From: Cyanobacteria bacterium UBA3301
GTDB taxonomy: Bacteria; Cyanobacteriota; Vampirovibrionia; Gastranaerophilales; Gastranaerophilaceae
Direction of reading: 5' to 3'
Length of the DNA: 64,000 bases
Assembly: GCA_002361485.1 (NCBI GenBank)
Contig: DESZ01000025.1
Location: 124,001-188,000 of the forward strand
Below the pieces are notes generated by a model, which saw nothing but the letters and a program-made list of their open reading frames with translations, ran no database searches and was not told the DNA's origin. Position numbers and translations under genes: made by a program. Each line of letters begins with the position of its first letter. Within the stretch, counting starts at the first letter, position 1. Below are positions 26,886-36,005 of the stretch, one piece after another.

Positions 26886-27883
26886 ACGTATCTTTCTTCT
26901 TCTTTAAGTTTTCTGTTCATTAATTTTGATAATAATTCTTGCGGTGTAATATCTGTGTAAACCGCTTCGTATATGGCATTAGATACAGGAACTTCTATAT
27001 CCAATTTCTTTGCCAATTCACAAATTGCTTTTGATGTTTTTACACCTTCAGCAACAGAGCCTAACTCTGAAAGTATATCATTAATTTTTTTACCTTTTGC
27101 AAGCATTGAGCCGACAGTATAATTTCTGGACATCGGTGAAGAACAAGTTGCAATTAAATCGCCCATTCCTGATAATCCGTACAAAGTCGAAGGATTTGCC
27201 CCCAATTGAATACTTACACGAACGATTTCCGCCATCCCTCTTGTTAAAAGAGCGCCGGAGCAATTATCGCCCAACCCCATGGTATGAGCAAAACCTGAAG
27301 CGATTGCTATAACGTTTTTCAAACTTCCGCCCAATTCTACCCCGATAACATCTGTATTTGTGTATAATCTGAATTTGTCTGCTACATTCATTGCTTTCTG
27401 AACATAGATTGCAATCTCTATATCTTCACAAGCAACACAGGCTGCAGTCGGTTTGCCTTGCAAAACCTCTTTTGCTAATGTCGGTCCCGATAAAATTGCC
27501 AATTTTTGTTCTGGTAGAACATCTTTTATAACTTCCGACATTCTCATCAATGACGGCAACTCGATACCCTTTGAAGCGTTTACTAAAATTTGTTCGGATT
27601 TTATACCAGCTTTCTTTAAGTTTTCACAAACATCACGAGTTCCTGACGTTGCTATAACGGAAAGAATTATATCTGCACCGTCAATAGCTGATGTTAAATC
27701 CGAAGTTATTTCGACTTTATTATCAAGTTGAACTTCCAAGGGTTTTGATGTGTGTTTATTATTTATTAAATCTTCGCTTATATCTTGTGCTCTGCCCCAT
27801 ACGGTTATTTGGTCAAAATTATTTGTCAAAAGCCATGCTAAAGTTAATCCCCAACACCCTGCTCCTAAAACCGTTAATTTCAT
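26882..27883 (-). CDS. gpsA: Glycerol-3-phosphate dehydrogenase [NAD(P)+]
   Basis: The 333-residue enzyme reduces dihydroxyacetone phosphate to sn-glycerol 3-phosphate for phospholipid synthesis. GAGCWGLTLAWLL at residue 8 is the Rossmann dinucleotide site. NASKGIE, LSGPTLAKEVLQGKPTA, the active-site lysine in GGSLKNVIAIASGFAHTMG, and GLSGMGDLIATCSSPMSRN are the diagnostic GpsA segments. The usual GPS is GPT here. A CGGGAGGA ribosome site precedes the ATG. murQ lies 25 bases upstream and PSP1 overlaps downstream, so the three form one operon. Confidence 0.96.
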   Translation of the reverse strand: MKLTVLGAGCWGLTLAWLLTNNFDQITVWGRAQDISEDLINNKHTSKPLEVQLDNKVEITSDLTSAIDGADIILSVIATSGTRDVCENLKKAGIKSEQILVNASKGIELPSLMRMSEVIKDVLPEQKLAILSGPTLAKEVLQGKPTAACVACEDIEIAIYVQKAMNVADKFRLYTNTDVIGVELGGSLKNVIAIASGFAHTMGLGDNCSGALLTRGMAEIVRVSIQLGANPSTLYGLSGMGDLIATCSSPMSRNYTVGSMLAKGKKINDILSELGSVAEGVKTSKAICELAKKLDIEVPVSNAIYEAVYTDITPQELLSKLMNRKLKEEERYV

Positions 27884-27908
27884 ATTTTATATTCCTCCCG
27901 TTGATTTT

Positions 27909-28802
27909 TTACACCGCACTTTCAGCATTAAGAAGTTTTCTTAATACTCCGCCATGTTTTTTCAATTCAAGTCTTGCGCTATCTGCGTCAGTATTCATTC
28001 TAATCATTATTATTGCGGTTTTTATTTCCCAATTACATTTTAACAATGCAGCTAAAGCTTCACTGTTTGATACTTCCGAGATTTGTGAAACAATACGGAT
28101 TGCGCGGTCTTTTAATTTTTCATTTACTGCTTTTAAATCTATCATAAAGTTCTCATAAGTCTTGCCTATCTTTATCATAGAACCTGTTGAAAGCATATTA
28201 AGCACCATTTTTTGAGCAGTACCGGCTTTCAATCGACTTGAGCCGGCAATAACTTCAGGCCCGACCTCTGTACAAATAACATGCCCTGCTTCTTGCGCAA
28301 TTCTGCCTTGAGAATTACAAGTAACAGCAATCGTTGCACAACCGATTTCGTCAGCTTTATCCAAAACACCCAACAAGTATTTAGGGTTTCCGCTTGCGGA
28401 TATTACAACGCAAATATCTTTATCCGTTAATACAGAAGCATCTTCTTTTCCTGAATCGAAATTATCTTCCGCACCTTCAACTGCAGTCAATAATGCGTCC
28501 TTGCCGCCTGCAATTCTGCCTTGAACCATAGACGGATCAACGCTAAAAGTCGGAGGGCATTCAGAAGCATCTAAAATCCCCAGTCTGCCTGAAGTTCCGG
28601 CACCAAAGTAAAATAATCTTCCGCCTTTTAAAAATGCTTTTGCAATCATATCTATTGCCGCAGCGATATCTGCAGATACATCACCCACAACTTTTGCAAC
28701 AATTTGGTCTTCTTCATTCATTTTTCGAACCATATCAATTGTTGATAATAAATCGATATCTTTTGTGTTTTCATTTCTGTATTCGGTGATTACTTCACTC
28801 AT
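27909..28802 (-). CDS. murQ: N-acetylmuramic acid 6-phosphate etherase
   Basis: MurQ removes the lactyl ether from MurNAc-6-phosphate to give GlcNAc-6-phosphate during cell-wall recycling. The 297-residue length is standard. The SIS fold is recognised from YFGAGTSGRLGILDASECPP, VVISASGNPKYLLG and GPEVIAGSSRLKAGTAQKM, which carry the phosphosugar-binding and catalytic acidic residues. The C-terminus (CNWEIKTAIIM, DADSARLELKKHGG) matches the family cap. AAAGGAG lies upstream of the ATG. It precedes gpsA in an operon. No MurNAc transporter or AnmK is nearby. Confidence 0.96.
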   Translation of the reverse strand: MSEVITEYRNENTKDIDLLSTIDMVRKMNEEDQIVAKVVGDVSADIAAAIDMIAKAFLKGGRLFYFGAGTSGRLGILDASECPPTFSVDPSMVQGRIAGGKDALLTAVEGAEDNFDSGKEDASVLTDKDICVVISASGNPKYLLGVLDKADEIGCATIAVTCNSQGRIAQEAGHVICTEVGPEVIAGSSRLKAGTAQKMVLNMLSTGSMIKIGKTYENFMIDLKAVNEKLKDRAIRIVSQISEVSNSEALAALLKCNWEIKTAIIMIRMNTDADSARLELKKHGGVLRKLLNAESAV

Positions 28803-28916
28803 TTTTCAAACTCCTTTTTATTATGGTTTAACAGTTTATTGCTGAATAGTTATATAGGCAAATGGTGTATTTTAATAACAGAAATATACCTTTCAACTTT
28901 TCAATCATTAAATAAT

Positions 28917-29387
28917 TCAATTATTTAATTCTTTAATCAAATTTGCCATTTCAATAGCTGTTCTTGCAGCATCGGAACCTTTATTTCCTGCTTTTGTTCC
29001 CGCTCTTTCTATAGCCTGCTCTATATTATCCGTAGTTAAAACACCAAAAGTTACAGGGATACCTGTATTTAAACTGACCTGTGCAACACCTTTTGCTACT
29101 TCGTTTGAAACATAATCGAAATGAGGGGTTGCTCCTTTTATAACCGCTCCTAATGTAATAATCGCGGAATATTTCTTTGTTTGAGCTGTTTTCTGTGCGA
29201 TTACCGGAATTTCAAATGCTCCCGGAACTCTTATTACTTCAATATTTTCTTCTTTTACGCCGTGGCGTTTTAATTCATCAATTGCGCCTGAAAGTAATTT
29301 TGCTCCGATAAAATCGTTAAATCTTGCTAATATTATACAAAATTTGTCATTATCTGACGCAACTAACTGACCTTCATAAGTTTTCAT
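28917..29387 (-). CDS. ribH: 6,7-dimethyl-8-ribityllumazine synthase
   Basis: RibH condenses 5-amino-6-ribitylaminouracil with dihydroxybutanone phosphate in riboflavin synthesis, usually as a 60-mer. The 156-residue chain shows the family blocks ARFNDFIGAKLLSGAIDEL, VIRVPGAFEIPVIAQK, LGAVIKGATPHFDYV (with the catalytic His) and GIPVTFGVLTTDN, then AGTKAGNKGSDAARTAI. A TAGGAGA ribosome site precedes the ATG. Other rib genes are not in the window, and no FMN riboswitch is seen in the 91 bases upstream. Confidence 0.96.
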   Translation of the reverse strand: MKTYEGQLVASDNDKFCIILARFNDFIGAKLLSGAIDELKRHGVKEENIEVIRVPGAFEIPVIAQKTAQTKKYSAIITLGAVIKGATPHFDYVSNEVAKGVAQVSLNTGIPVTFGVLTTDNIEQAIERAGTKAGNKGSDAARTAIEMANLIKELNN

Positions 29388-29478
29388 GATACATTCTCCT
29401 AATCTATTCTGATGATATCATGAAATTCCCTATTTTACAAGGATAAAAGCGCAAAATATGACAAAAATGATACGGAAA

Positions 29479-30174
29479 TTATATTACTGCGCTGAAAATC
29501 TTATAATAAATAAATACGGCGATTAAAATAAGCAAAATTCCGCTAATTTTCATTATTTTTTCGGAAAAATTGTAGAATTTTTCGCCTGAAGATTTTATTT
29601 TGGAAGTTAGCCAACCTGCAAAAATTAATATCAAACCCTGACCTAATGAAAATAAAAATAACATCAAAACGGATTGTACGATATTAGCCGACATTGAAGC
29701 AAAAGCCATTATGCTGGCTAAAATCGGGGTAGAACAAGGCGTTCCTATTATTGCAAAAACCGCACCCAATAATATCGGATACAAAAAATCGTTATTAAAA
29801 TTATTTTGCGGAATTTCTTTTATCAATACAGGCATTTGAAATTCCAAAACCCCGACAATATTCAAACCCATTATAAGGATTATTGATGCAACGATTAAAG
29901 AAAAATAAGGGTTTCCGACAAATATTTTCCCCGTTAAAGCACAGATTATTCCGATTATTGAAAAAACAATACTTGCACCTAACACAAAAAACAGCATTTG
30001 AACAAATGTTTTTGCAGGTTTTTCGTCGGAATAACCACCCACATAGCCGACAATTAAAGGTAACATAGATAAAGAACACGGTGAAACAGACGCGATTAAA
30101 CCTCCTAAAAAAGAAATTCCGAACAATGCATAAATACTTGACGGATTAGAAAATATTTGAACCAGTTCTTCCAT
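29479..30174 (-). CDS. CcdA/DsbD-type thiol-disulfide transmembrane protein
   Basis: A 231-residue six-helix membrane protein of the CcdA family, which carries reducing equivalents from cytoplasmic thioredoxin across the membrane. The two redox cysteines sit in SVSPCSLSMLPLIVGYVGG near residue 33 and in IGTPCSTPILASIMA near residue 140, in the first and fourth helices, as in CcdA. It starts 2 bases after the stop of the thioredoxin-like gene, so the two are one functional unit: the membrane carrier and its periplasmic partner. Likely targets are cytochrome c apoproteins or other oxidised periplasmic thiols; no cytochrome genes are seen here. Confidence 0.9.
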   Translation of the reverse strand: MEELVQIFSNPSSIYALFGISFLGGLIASVSPCSLSMLPLIVGYVGGYSDEKPAKTFVQMLFFVLGASIVFSIIGIICALTGKIFVGNPYFSLIVASIILIMGLNIVGVLEFQMPVLIKEIPQNNFNNDFLYPILLGAVFAIIGTPCSTPILASIMAFASMSANIVQSVLMLFLFSLGQGLILIFAGWLTSKIKSSGEKFYNFSEKIMKISGILLILIAVFIYYKIFSAVI

Positions 30175-30176
30175 TA

Positions 30177-30563
30177 TTATTTAAGTCCTTTTATGCAATT
30201 TTCATATTCTTCTTTCGATACCGCACCCTCAATAACTTGGGCTTTCGAACCGTCTGAATTTAGCATAACAACCGTTGGTACAAGGGTTATTTTATATTTT
30301 TTTATCAAGTTATTTTCCATATCTTTGCGATTGTCAACCATAACCGAAGTGTATGCAACTTTGTCTTTATATTTTGGTAAAATTTCTTTAAATATTCCCT
30401 CTACCTGTTTGCATTCCAAGCACATTGAGGATGAAAATTTTATTATTTTGGGCAAATTATTGGTATTTGCAACAGCTGTATCTTTGTTCCATGTTAAACA
30501 AAAAAATGCTAATAACGGGATAATTATTATTGCTAAAATTGAAATAATTGTCTTTTTATTCAT
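30177..30563 (-). CDS. Membrane-anchored thioredoxin-like protein (CxxC = CLEC)
   Basis: I start at 30563 (MNKKTIISILA) because GAGGAG lies 6 bases upstream. The 128-residue protein has an N-terminal signal/anchor (about residues 5-22), then a thioredoxin fold. KFSSSMCLECKQVEG carries the CxxC active site near residue 50, and KITLVPTVVMLN contains the cis-proline. The CLEC dipeptide differs from the CGPC of reducing thioredoxins. It is directly upstream of the CcdA-type carrier, from which it would receive electrons in the periplasm. The pair may form a minimal DsbD-like system. Confidence 0.88.
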   Translation of the reverse strand: MNKKTIISILAIIIIPLLAFFCLTWNKDTAVANTNNLPKIIKFSSSMCLECKQVEGIFKEILPKYKDKVAYTSVMVDNRKDMENNLIKKYKITLVPTVVMLNSDGSKAQVIEGAVSKEEYENCIKGLK

Positions 30564-30635
30564 GGGTATCTCCTCTCTTTTAAAATATATCATAATAATT
30601 GATATAAATTAAAGAATTTACAATCGGTAAGTCGA

Positions 30636-32060
30636 CTAAAACCTGAAATCCCTTTCCCCTTTTTCAATTTTTTTTAAGTATTCAACGGTTTTTTCTTTTA
30701 CGATTTCAGAACTTTCAATATCATCAAGTTCCTTTGCGATAAGTTTTTCGCCGATTTCTTTTGTTTTAGGGGATGCATAATCTTCTAAAAATTCTTTTAA
30801 TGTAATAAGTGCATTCGGATGACAGAAGTTGTGAATTTGTTTTTCTTTGCAAATTTCCATAAATTTATCACCTACTCTGCCTGCCCGATAGCATGCTGTG
30901 CAAAAACTCGGTACATACCCTAATTCCATGAGCCATTTTATAATTTCATCAAGTGTTCTTCTGTCTTCGACATCAAATTGAGCGGTATCTTCTTCCGATT
31001 CAATTTCAGGATGCGCATAACCACCAACACTTGTTTTTGAACCGCCGGAAATCTGTGATACTCCGAGTTCAAGTACACGCTCTCTGCATTTTTTTGATTC
31101 CCTTGTAGAAATTATCATACCTGTATACGGTACAGAAATCCTTATGCAAGCAACAATTTTTGCAAAAGTATCATCATCAATTCCGTTTTCAAAAGCGGAA
31201 GGGTCAATATCATCGGCTCTCCTTATTCTCGGAACAGAAATTGTATGAGGCCCGACGCCATATACAGCTTCCAAATGCTCTGCATGCATCAACAATGCTG
31301 CAAATTCATATTTAAAAGTAGAAAGTCCAAATAAAACCCCCATTCCGACATCATCAATTCCGCCTTGCATGGCTCTGTCCATAGCTTCCGTATGATAATC
31401 GTAATTATGTTTCGGGCCTGTCGGATGAAGCTTTTCATAACGTTCTTTATTATATGTTTCTTGAAAAAGAATATATGTTCCTATTCCTGCTTCTTTTAAT
31501 TTTTTATAATTTTCAACGGTTGTTGCCGCAATATTTACGTTGACTCTGCGAATCGCACCGTTTTTGTGGTTTATTGAATAAATTGTTTTTATTGACTCCA
31601 AAACATACTCAATCGGGTTATTAACCGGGTCTTCACCCGTTTCCAGCGCAAGTCGTTTATGACCCATATCTTGTAATGCAATAACTTCTTCTTTTATTTC
31701 ATCTTGAGTCATTTTTTTGCGCGGAATATGCTTATTTTTTGCATGATAAGGACAGTATACACAACCGTTTACGCAATAATTTGATAAATACAACGGCGCA
31801 AACAAAACAATTCTGTTTCCGTAATATTCTTGTTTAATTTTTTTTGCAAGAGAGAAAATTTCTTCATTTTTTTGCGGAATTTCACAAGCTAATAATACGG
31901 ATGCTTCTCTATGTGTCAAGCCGTTTCCGAGCTTTGCTTTTTCTAAAATTTTATCAATAAGTTCCGTATTATTTTTATTTTTTTCGGCATAATCTAAAGT
32001 TTCTAAAACCTCATTATTATCAATAAATTCTGTTGCGTGAGGTGATTTAACGTCGTACAT
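30636..32060 (-). CDS. hydG: [FeFe]-hydrogenase maturation radical SAM enzyme HydG
   Basis: HydG cleaves tyrosine to make the CO and CN ligands of the H-cluster. I use the ATG at 32060, which follows GGGAGA; a TTG 18 bases upstream overlaps that site. The 474-residue protein has the radical SAM motif CVNGCVYC (CX3CX2C) near residue 95. The defining second cluster motif CX2CX22C sits in the C-terminal domain (CTACYRAGRVG near residue 390, last Cys near 416), which separates HydG from ThiH. HydE, HydF and the hydrogenase are not in the window. It lies between glmU and the thioredoxin-like gene on the same strand. Confidence 0.95.
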   Translation of the reverse strand: MYDVKSPHATEFIDNNEVLETLDYAEKNKNNTELIDKILEKAKLGNGLTHREASVLLACEIPQKNEEIFSLAKKIKQEYYGNRIVLFAPLYLSNYCVNGCVYCPYHAKNKHIPRKKMTQDEIKEEVIALQDMGHKRLALETGEDPVNNPIEYVLESIKTIYSINHKNGAIRRVNVNIAATTVENYKKLKEAGIGTYILFQETYNKERYEKLHPTGPKHNYDYHTEAMDRAMQGGIDDVGMGVLFGLSTFKYEFAALLMHAEHLEAVYGVGPHTISVPRIRRADDIDPSAFENGIDDDTFAKIVACIRISVPYTGMIISTRESKKCRERVLELGVSQISGGSKTSVGGYAHPEIESEEDTAQFDVEDRRTLDEIIKWLMELGYVPSFCTACYRAGRVGDKFMEICKEKQIHNFCHPNALITLKEFLEDYASPKTKEIGEKLIAKELDDIESSEIVKEKTVEYLKKIEKGERDFRF

Positions 32061-32190
32061 AATTCTTCTCCCTATCAATTTTCATGATAAAACTTAAAAG
32101 AAAAAAGTAAAGCAAGATAATATAGGCGCAGAAGCGTAGTCTGTTTATATAATATGGTTGGAAGTTTGTAGGGTTGACTTTTATCCGTAA

Positions 32191-33468
32191 TTATATTTTT
32201 CTTTTTACCCAATTTTCCAAAACTTTTAACGGAGCTCGTGTAATTGCAAGCGCCCATGAGGAAATGTTTTTTGTTATAATAGAGCCTGCGCCTACGTTTG
32301 CGCCTTCTTCTACGGTTACAGGCGCGACAAGAACGCTATTTGAACCGATTTTTACGTTATCTTTTAATACTGTTTTTGATTTAATTTTTGATAACGGGTC
32401 ATAATTGGCAGTAATTGTTCCTGCGCCGATATTTACATGTTCTCCGAGTTCGGAATCCCCGATATAAGACAGATGTCCGACATTTGTATTTGAAGAAATT
32501 TTTGATTTTTTAACCTCAACAAAATTTCCGACTTTTACATTGTCACAAACTTCCACCCCACCGCGTAGATGCGCGCAAGGTCCTATTTTACAGTTTTTAC
32601 CGATAATATTTTTACCTTCAATGTAGGTGGAAGGATAAATTATGGTGTCCTGTCCGATTTGAGTATCTTCGCTAATCCAAGTACTGCGAGGGTCAACAAT
32701 TGTTACACCGCTTGTCATAAGTTCATCAAGCTTTCTTAAATTCATTATTTTTGTTGCTTGAGCTAAATTTTGTCTTGAATTTATACCGTATATTTCATCG
32801 CTGTTTTCAAGAATGTATGCGTTAACATTCAATTTTTGTTCTTTTCCCCATTGGATAATATCGGTTAAATAGTATTCGCCTTGTGCATTGTTGGTTTTTA
32901 ATTGTGAAAATGCATTTTTTATCTTTCCCCAATTCAAACAGTAAATTCCCGCATTAACTTCTTTTACGGCTTTTTGTTCAAAAGTCGCATCTTTTTCTTC
33001 TACAATGCATTTAAGGGTATTATCATTTTCTCTTATTATTCTTCCGTAATTTGTCGGATTGTCGAAAATAGTACTCATAACGGTTAAATCAGAATTATTT
33101 GAATTATGGAATTCTACAAACTTTTTCAACGTATCCTCTTTGATTAACGGTGTGTCCCCACAAAGAATTAAAACCTGACCTTCATAATTTTCAAGATAAG
33201 GACAAACCATGGATACCGCGTGTCCTGTGCCGAGCTGTGGAGATTGGAGAATTGTTTTGGCACATTTATAATTATTTTTTACATAGTCTTCAACAACGGA
33301 AGCCTGATGTCCTACAATTACAAACTGTTCCGATGTAAAATCTTTTACATTATCCATAACATATCCCAATAAAGTTTTGCCCATAATTTCGTGCAAAACT
33401 TTAGGTGTAGTTTCGGATTTCATTCTCGTACCTTTACCTGCTGCTAAAATAATTGCTTTTATATCCAT
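32191..33468 (-). CDS. glmU: Bifunctional UDP-N-acetylglucosamine pyrophosphorylase / glucosamine-1-phosphate acetyltransferase
   Basis: GlmU makes UDP-GlcNAc for peptidoglycan and lipopolysaccharide. The N-terminal uridylyltransferase is marked by ILAAGKGTRMKS at residue 7 and by LILCGDTPLI. The C-terminal half is a left-handed beta-helix with hexapeptide repeats (NIIGKNCKIGPCAHLRG). The catalytic His is in NVGHLSYIGD, followed by NIGAGTITANYD and WALAITRAPLK, so both activities should be present. At 425 residues it is about 30 shorter than the E. coli enzyme, mainly at the C-terminal tail. GAGGGA precedes the ATG. Confidence 0.95.
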   Translation of the reverse strand: MDIKAIILAAGKGTRMKSETTPKVLHEIMGKTLLGYVMDNVKDFTSEQFVIVGHQASVVEDYVKNNYKCAKTILQSPQLGTGHAVSMVCPYLENYEGQVLILCGDTPLIKEDTLKKFVEFHNSNNSDLTVMSTIFDNPTNYGRIIRENDNTLKCIVEEKDATFEQKAVKEVNAGIYCLNWGKIKNAFSQLKTNNAQGEYYLTDIIQWGKEQKLNVNAYILENSDEIYGINSRQNLAQATKIMNLRKLDELMTSGVTIVDPRSTWISEDTQIGQDTIIYPSTYIEGKNIIGKNCKIGPCAHLRGGVEVCDNVKVGNFVEVKKSKISSNTNVGHLSYIGDSELGEHVNIGAGTITANYDPLSKIKSKTVLKDNVKIGSNSVLVAPVTVEEGANVGAGSIITKNISSWALAITRAPLKVLENWVKRKI

Positions 33469-33595
33469 AATCTTTCCCTCTATCTATTGTATTTTATAAC
33501 AAAAACATATTAACAAATGTAAAAAAACACGATTTAATAGCAAAAATTTTTTTGATAATATTTAATTAACTCATAAATGCAAAAGGAGATAACGA

Positions 33596-34516
33596 GTGAA
33601 AATTGGTACAAATTATGCATTCCCTGTGTTATCAAGCAGATTTCAACCTGTTCAAAAACGTAAAGAACAAATTGATAATATTTTAAGTTTTGAAGGTTCT
33701 AAAAAATCAGATAATGCAAAAAAATATTTAATATATACCCCAATGATTCTTGCAACAATTGGAATGGGTGCTTGTAAAGATTCACGTTCCCCTGAAGATA
33801 TGCCTCAGGCACACTGGGATATGATTATTGCACATGATGATAATATTGAACAAAATGTTCGTGAAACGGCATACACAATAGATGCTGATGATTTATCAGA
33901 AATTACCGATTACGAATCTATGAAAGATACAACAAATTACAACCCTGTAATTGATAAATTTATGAAGGAAGATAAGTCTGTTGTAAAAGTTAAAAAATGG
34001 GAAAGCGACGATGCTGATTATGTAAACTCATACAGAATAATCGGTGCTGACGGGTATAACAGAAACGGAAAAAAAGTTCGTGAAATAATTATTCATGCTA
34101 AAGAACCTAGTATTTCCTGTACAACTCCAACGTACGGACCTCAAGGTATAGAAAAAACATATTATTTACCTCGTGCAACAAAAACAGAATATTGTACAAA
34201 TGATGAAGCACAAACAGTCCAATATTATACCGTAGAATATAATGAAAAAATGTCGTTAAAAGGTAAAGGCGGGTACAGTAAAAAAGAAACTGTATATCTT
34301 GAGCCGGAGGATGATGTTGCGTTTGTTGTTTCATTCAAAAAAGGTGATGTTGAATATAATGATGGCGTGCCTTTTGCAATAAACAATTCATATCACGAAC
34401 AAGTAATTACATACGATAAAAATGGTAAAAAGTTGCGTGTTGCAAATTATAGACCAAACGAATATGGCGAAATTGTATACGATGAAAAAACTTCTCGTGA
34501 TTACATAAAACAATAA
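33596..34516 (+). CDS. Lipoprotein-like hypothetical protein with N-terminal FEG motif (paralogue 1)
   Basis: The start is GTG at 33596, with AAAGGAG seven bases upstream. The 306-residue protein begins with about 45 polar residues containing ILSFEGSKK, then a hydrophobic segment (YLIYTPMILATIGMGAC) ending in a lipobox-like cysteine. An N-terminal extension before such a segment is unusual for a lipoprotein. The remainder is acidic and polar, with a VIDKFMKED segment, then RIIGADGYNRNGKKVREIII and EPSISCTTPTYGP. The next gene encodes a paralogue sharing these blocks, with 15 bases between them. I do not recognise a characterised family; similar FxG proteins seem typical of this lineage. Confidence 0.75.
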   Translation: MKIGTNYAFPVLSSRFQPVQKRKEQIDNILSFEGSKKSDNAKKYLIYTPMILATIGMGACKDSRSPEDMPQAHWDMIIAHDDNIEQNVRETAYTIDADDLSEITDYESMKDTTNYNPVIDKFMKEDKSVVKVKKWESDDADYVNSYRIIGADGYNRNGKKVREIIIHAKEPSISCTTPTYGPQGIEKTYYLPRATKTEYCTNDEAQTVQYYTVEYNEKMSLKGKGGYSKKETVYLEPEDDVAFVVSFKKGDVEYNDGVPFAINNSYHEQVITYDKNGKKLRVANYRPNEYGEIVYDEKTSRDYIKQ

Positions 34517-34531
34517 TATAGGAAAAGCAAA

Positions 34532-35353
34532 ATGAGAATAATAACAAATTATGCAATATCTTTAAATAAAGCATCATACAAGCAAAATAATGCAAAGCAA
34601 TCTGTAAGTGATATAAAATTTGAAGGTGAAAAAAGCAGGTTAAACAAAAATAATTTAATTTATGTACCGATGATGCTGGCTTTGGTAAGTGTTGGCGGAT
34701 GTAATCAAGCTCCGAAGATGAATGCCGAAGTAACTCCTTCAATTGAATATAAATCTGATTCTGTAAAAAATTCAATAAAAAAGACCTCTCGCGATTATGA
34801 TGATGTTATAAATAAATTCTTAGGGCAAAAAGAAATTAACCGTATAGAAGTTTTTGAAGCATCCGATCCAAATTATAAAGATGTATTCAGAACGATATAT
34901 GCCGAAGGTTATGATATTCGCGGTCGTATTATAAGAGAGGTTGTAATTCATCCTCAAGAGCCGAGCATCTCTTCGAAAGAGCCAATTTACTGTCCGGAGC
35001 CGGAAGTAAAATTAGTTGAATATATGCCTGACAGAGTTGTTACAAAAGAGTATGATAACGGAAAATATATGGCAACATCAACAAAATATTATAAAGAAAC
35101 AGAGCTAAACGGTGTTTCGGGATATAAAAAAGAAATTATTGTATCTTCAGACGGTTCAAAAGAATTTATATATAAAAATGCCGAGTACGAATTGTCAGAT
35201 GGCGTTCCGCGTTCTGATAATAAAAAATATCACGAAAGACATATTTATTATAATTCTGATAATGCAAGAACGGGACATGTTGATTTTAGACCTGACGAGC
35301 GCGGAAATATAGTAATATACGAATCAACTTCGGATATTCCGGAAGATTTTTAA
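34532..35353 (+). CDS. Lipoprotein-like hypothetical protein with N-terminal FEG motif (paralogue 2)
   Basis: A 273-residue paralogue of the preceding gene, with an AGGAAAAG-type ribosome site. It has SDIKFEGEKSRL near residue 27, then LIYVPMMLALVSVGGC, where VGGC is an acceptable lipobox. The body shares VINKFLGQ, RTIYAEGYDIRGRIIREVVI and HPQEPSIS with its neighbour, and both end with a Y.RHI.Y / NYRPNE-like segment before the stop. The pair arose by tandem duplication and probably forms an operon ending at the terminator at 35362. Surface or periplasmic location is inferred from the lipobox only; function unknown. Confidence 0.75.
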   Translation: MRIITNYAISLNKASYKQNNAKQSVSDIKFEGEKSRLNKNNLIYVPMMLALVSVGGCNQAPKMNAEVTPSIEYKSDSVKNSIKKTSRDYDDVINKFLGQKEINRIEVFEASDPNYKDVFRTIYAEGYDIRGRIIREVVIHPQEPSISSKEPIYCPEPEVKLVEYMPDRVVTKEYDNGKYMATSTKYYKETELNGVSGYKKEIIVSSDGSKEFIYKNAEYELSDGVPRSDNKKYHERHIYYNSDNARTGHVDFRPDERGNIVIYESTSDIPEDF

Positions 35354-35361
35354 GGTAATAT

Positions 35362-35396
35362 AAAATATCTGACCTTTTGGGTCAGATATTTTTTTT
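35362..35396. terminator. Rho-independent terminator after the lipoprotein pair
   Basis: AATATCTGACC and GGTCAGATATT pair perfectly around a TTTTG loop and are followed by eight T. It overlaps the 3' end of the convergent flavodoxin-fold gene and may serve both. Confidence 0.9.
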
Positions 35397-35969
35397 AATA
35401 TTTTCAACAAGATTATCTATTTTTTTTCTTGCTTTTGCAAGTTCTTCTTCAACCTTTGCATTGATAATATCAAGATTTTCGGCTTGAATTTTGTCACAAT
35501 GTTTTATTCCGTGATATTTTTTTGCAAGAGTTTTGATGTATTCATAACCGTATTCATTGTCAATTTTTCCGCCTGCTGTTGTAATGTAGACGATTCTGTC
35601 TGCTTGGCATAACCCGATTGCATTGCCTTCTTCATCATATTTAAATACAAGATTAGGTATATTTATTGCTTCAATATATAACTTTAAAACCGCAGGGAAT
35701 GACAAATCCCAAAATGGTGCTGCTATCAATATCATATCGGCATTAGTATAATCCTTTGCATAATAAAAAACAGGGTCGTCAAAATTCATTTCATCAGCTA
35801 AATTTGTCCTTCTGATAAGGGTTTCAATGTCTAATGGCGGGATATTTTCTTCCGTTAATTTTATTTTTTTTACATTATGTTCATTCCCGAGTTTTGATAG
35901 CATATATTCGGCAAGTCCTTTTGTTCTTGAATCTTCATATAAAGATGCATCTACATACAAAATATTCAT
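35382..35969 (-). CDS. Flavodoxin-fold NAD(P)H quinone/azo reductase-like protein
   Basis: A 195-residue protein of the NQO/AzoR flavodoxin-like superfamily, which uses FMN to transfer two electrons to quinones or azo compounds. MNILYVDASLYEDSRTKGL is the opening strand with the phosphate loop. ADMILIAAPFWDLSFPAVLK is the flavin ribityl/ring contact region (P.W....PA.LK), and IVYITTAGG is the third flavin loop. AAGGAG precedes the ATG. It stands alone between convergent and same-strand genes. The exact substrate cannot be told; AzoR-type NADH:quinone reductase is the best guess. Confidence 0.87.
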   Translation of the reverse strand: MNILYVDASLYEDSRTKGLAEYMLSKLGNEHNVKKIKLTEENIPPLDIETLIRRTNLADEMNFDDPVFYYAKDYTNADMILIAAPFWDLSFPAVLKLYIEAINIPNLVFKYDEEGNAIGLCQADRIVYITTAGGKIDNEYGYEYIKTLAKKYHGIKHCDKIQAENLDIINAKVEEELAKARKKIDNLVENIKKNI

Positions 35970-36005
35970 AAATTACTCCTTATTTTTAATTTACTTATTA
36001 TAGTA

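Noticed and set aside
29388..29478. FMN riboswitch before ribH
   Set aside because: The short gap lacks the conserved RFN-element sequences.
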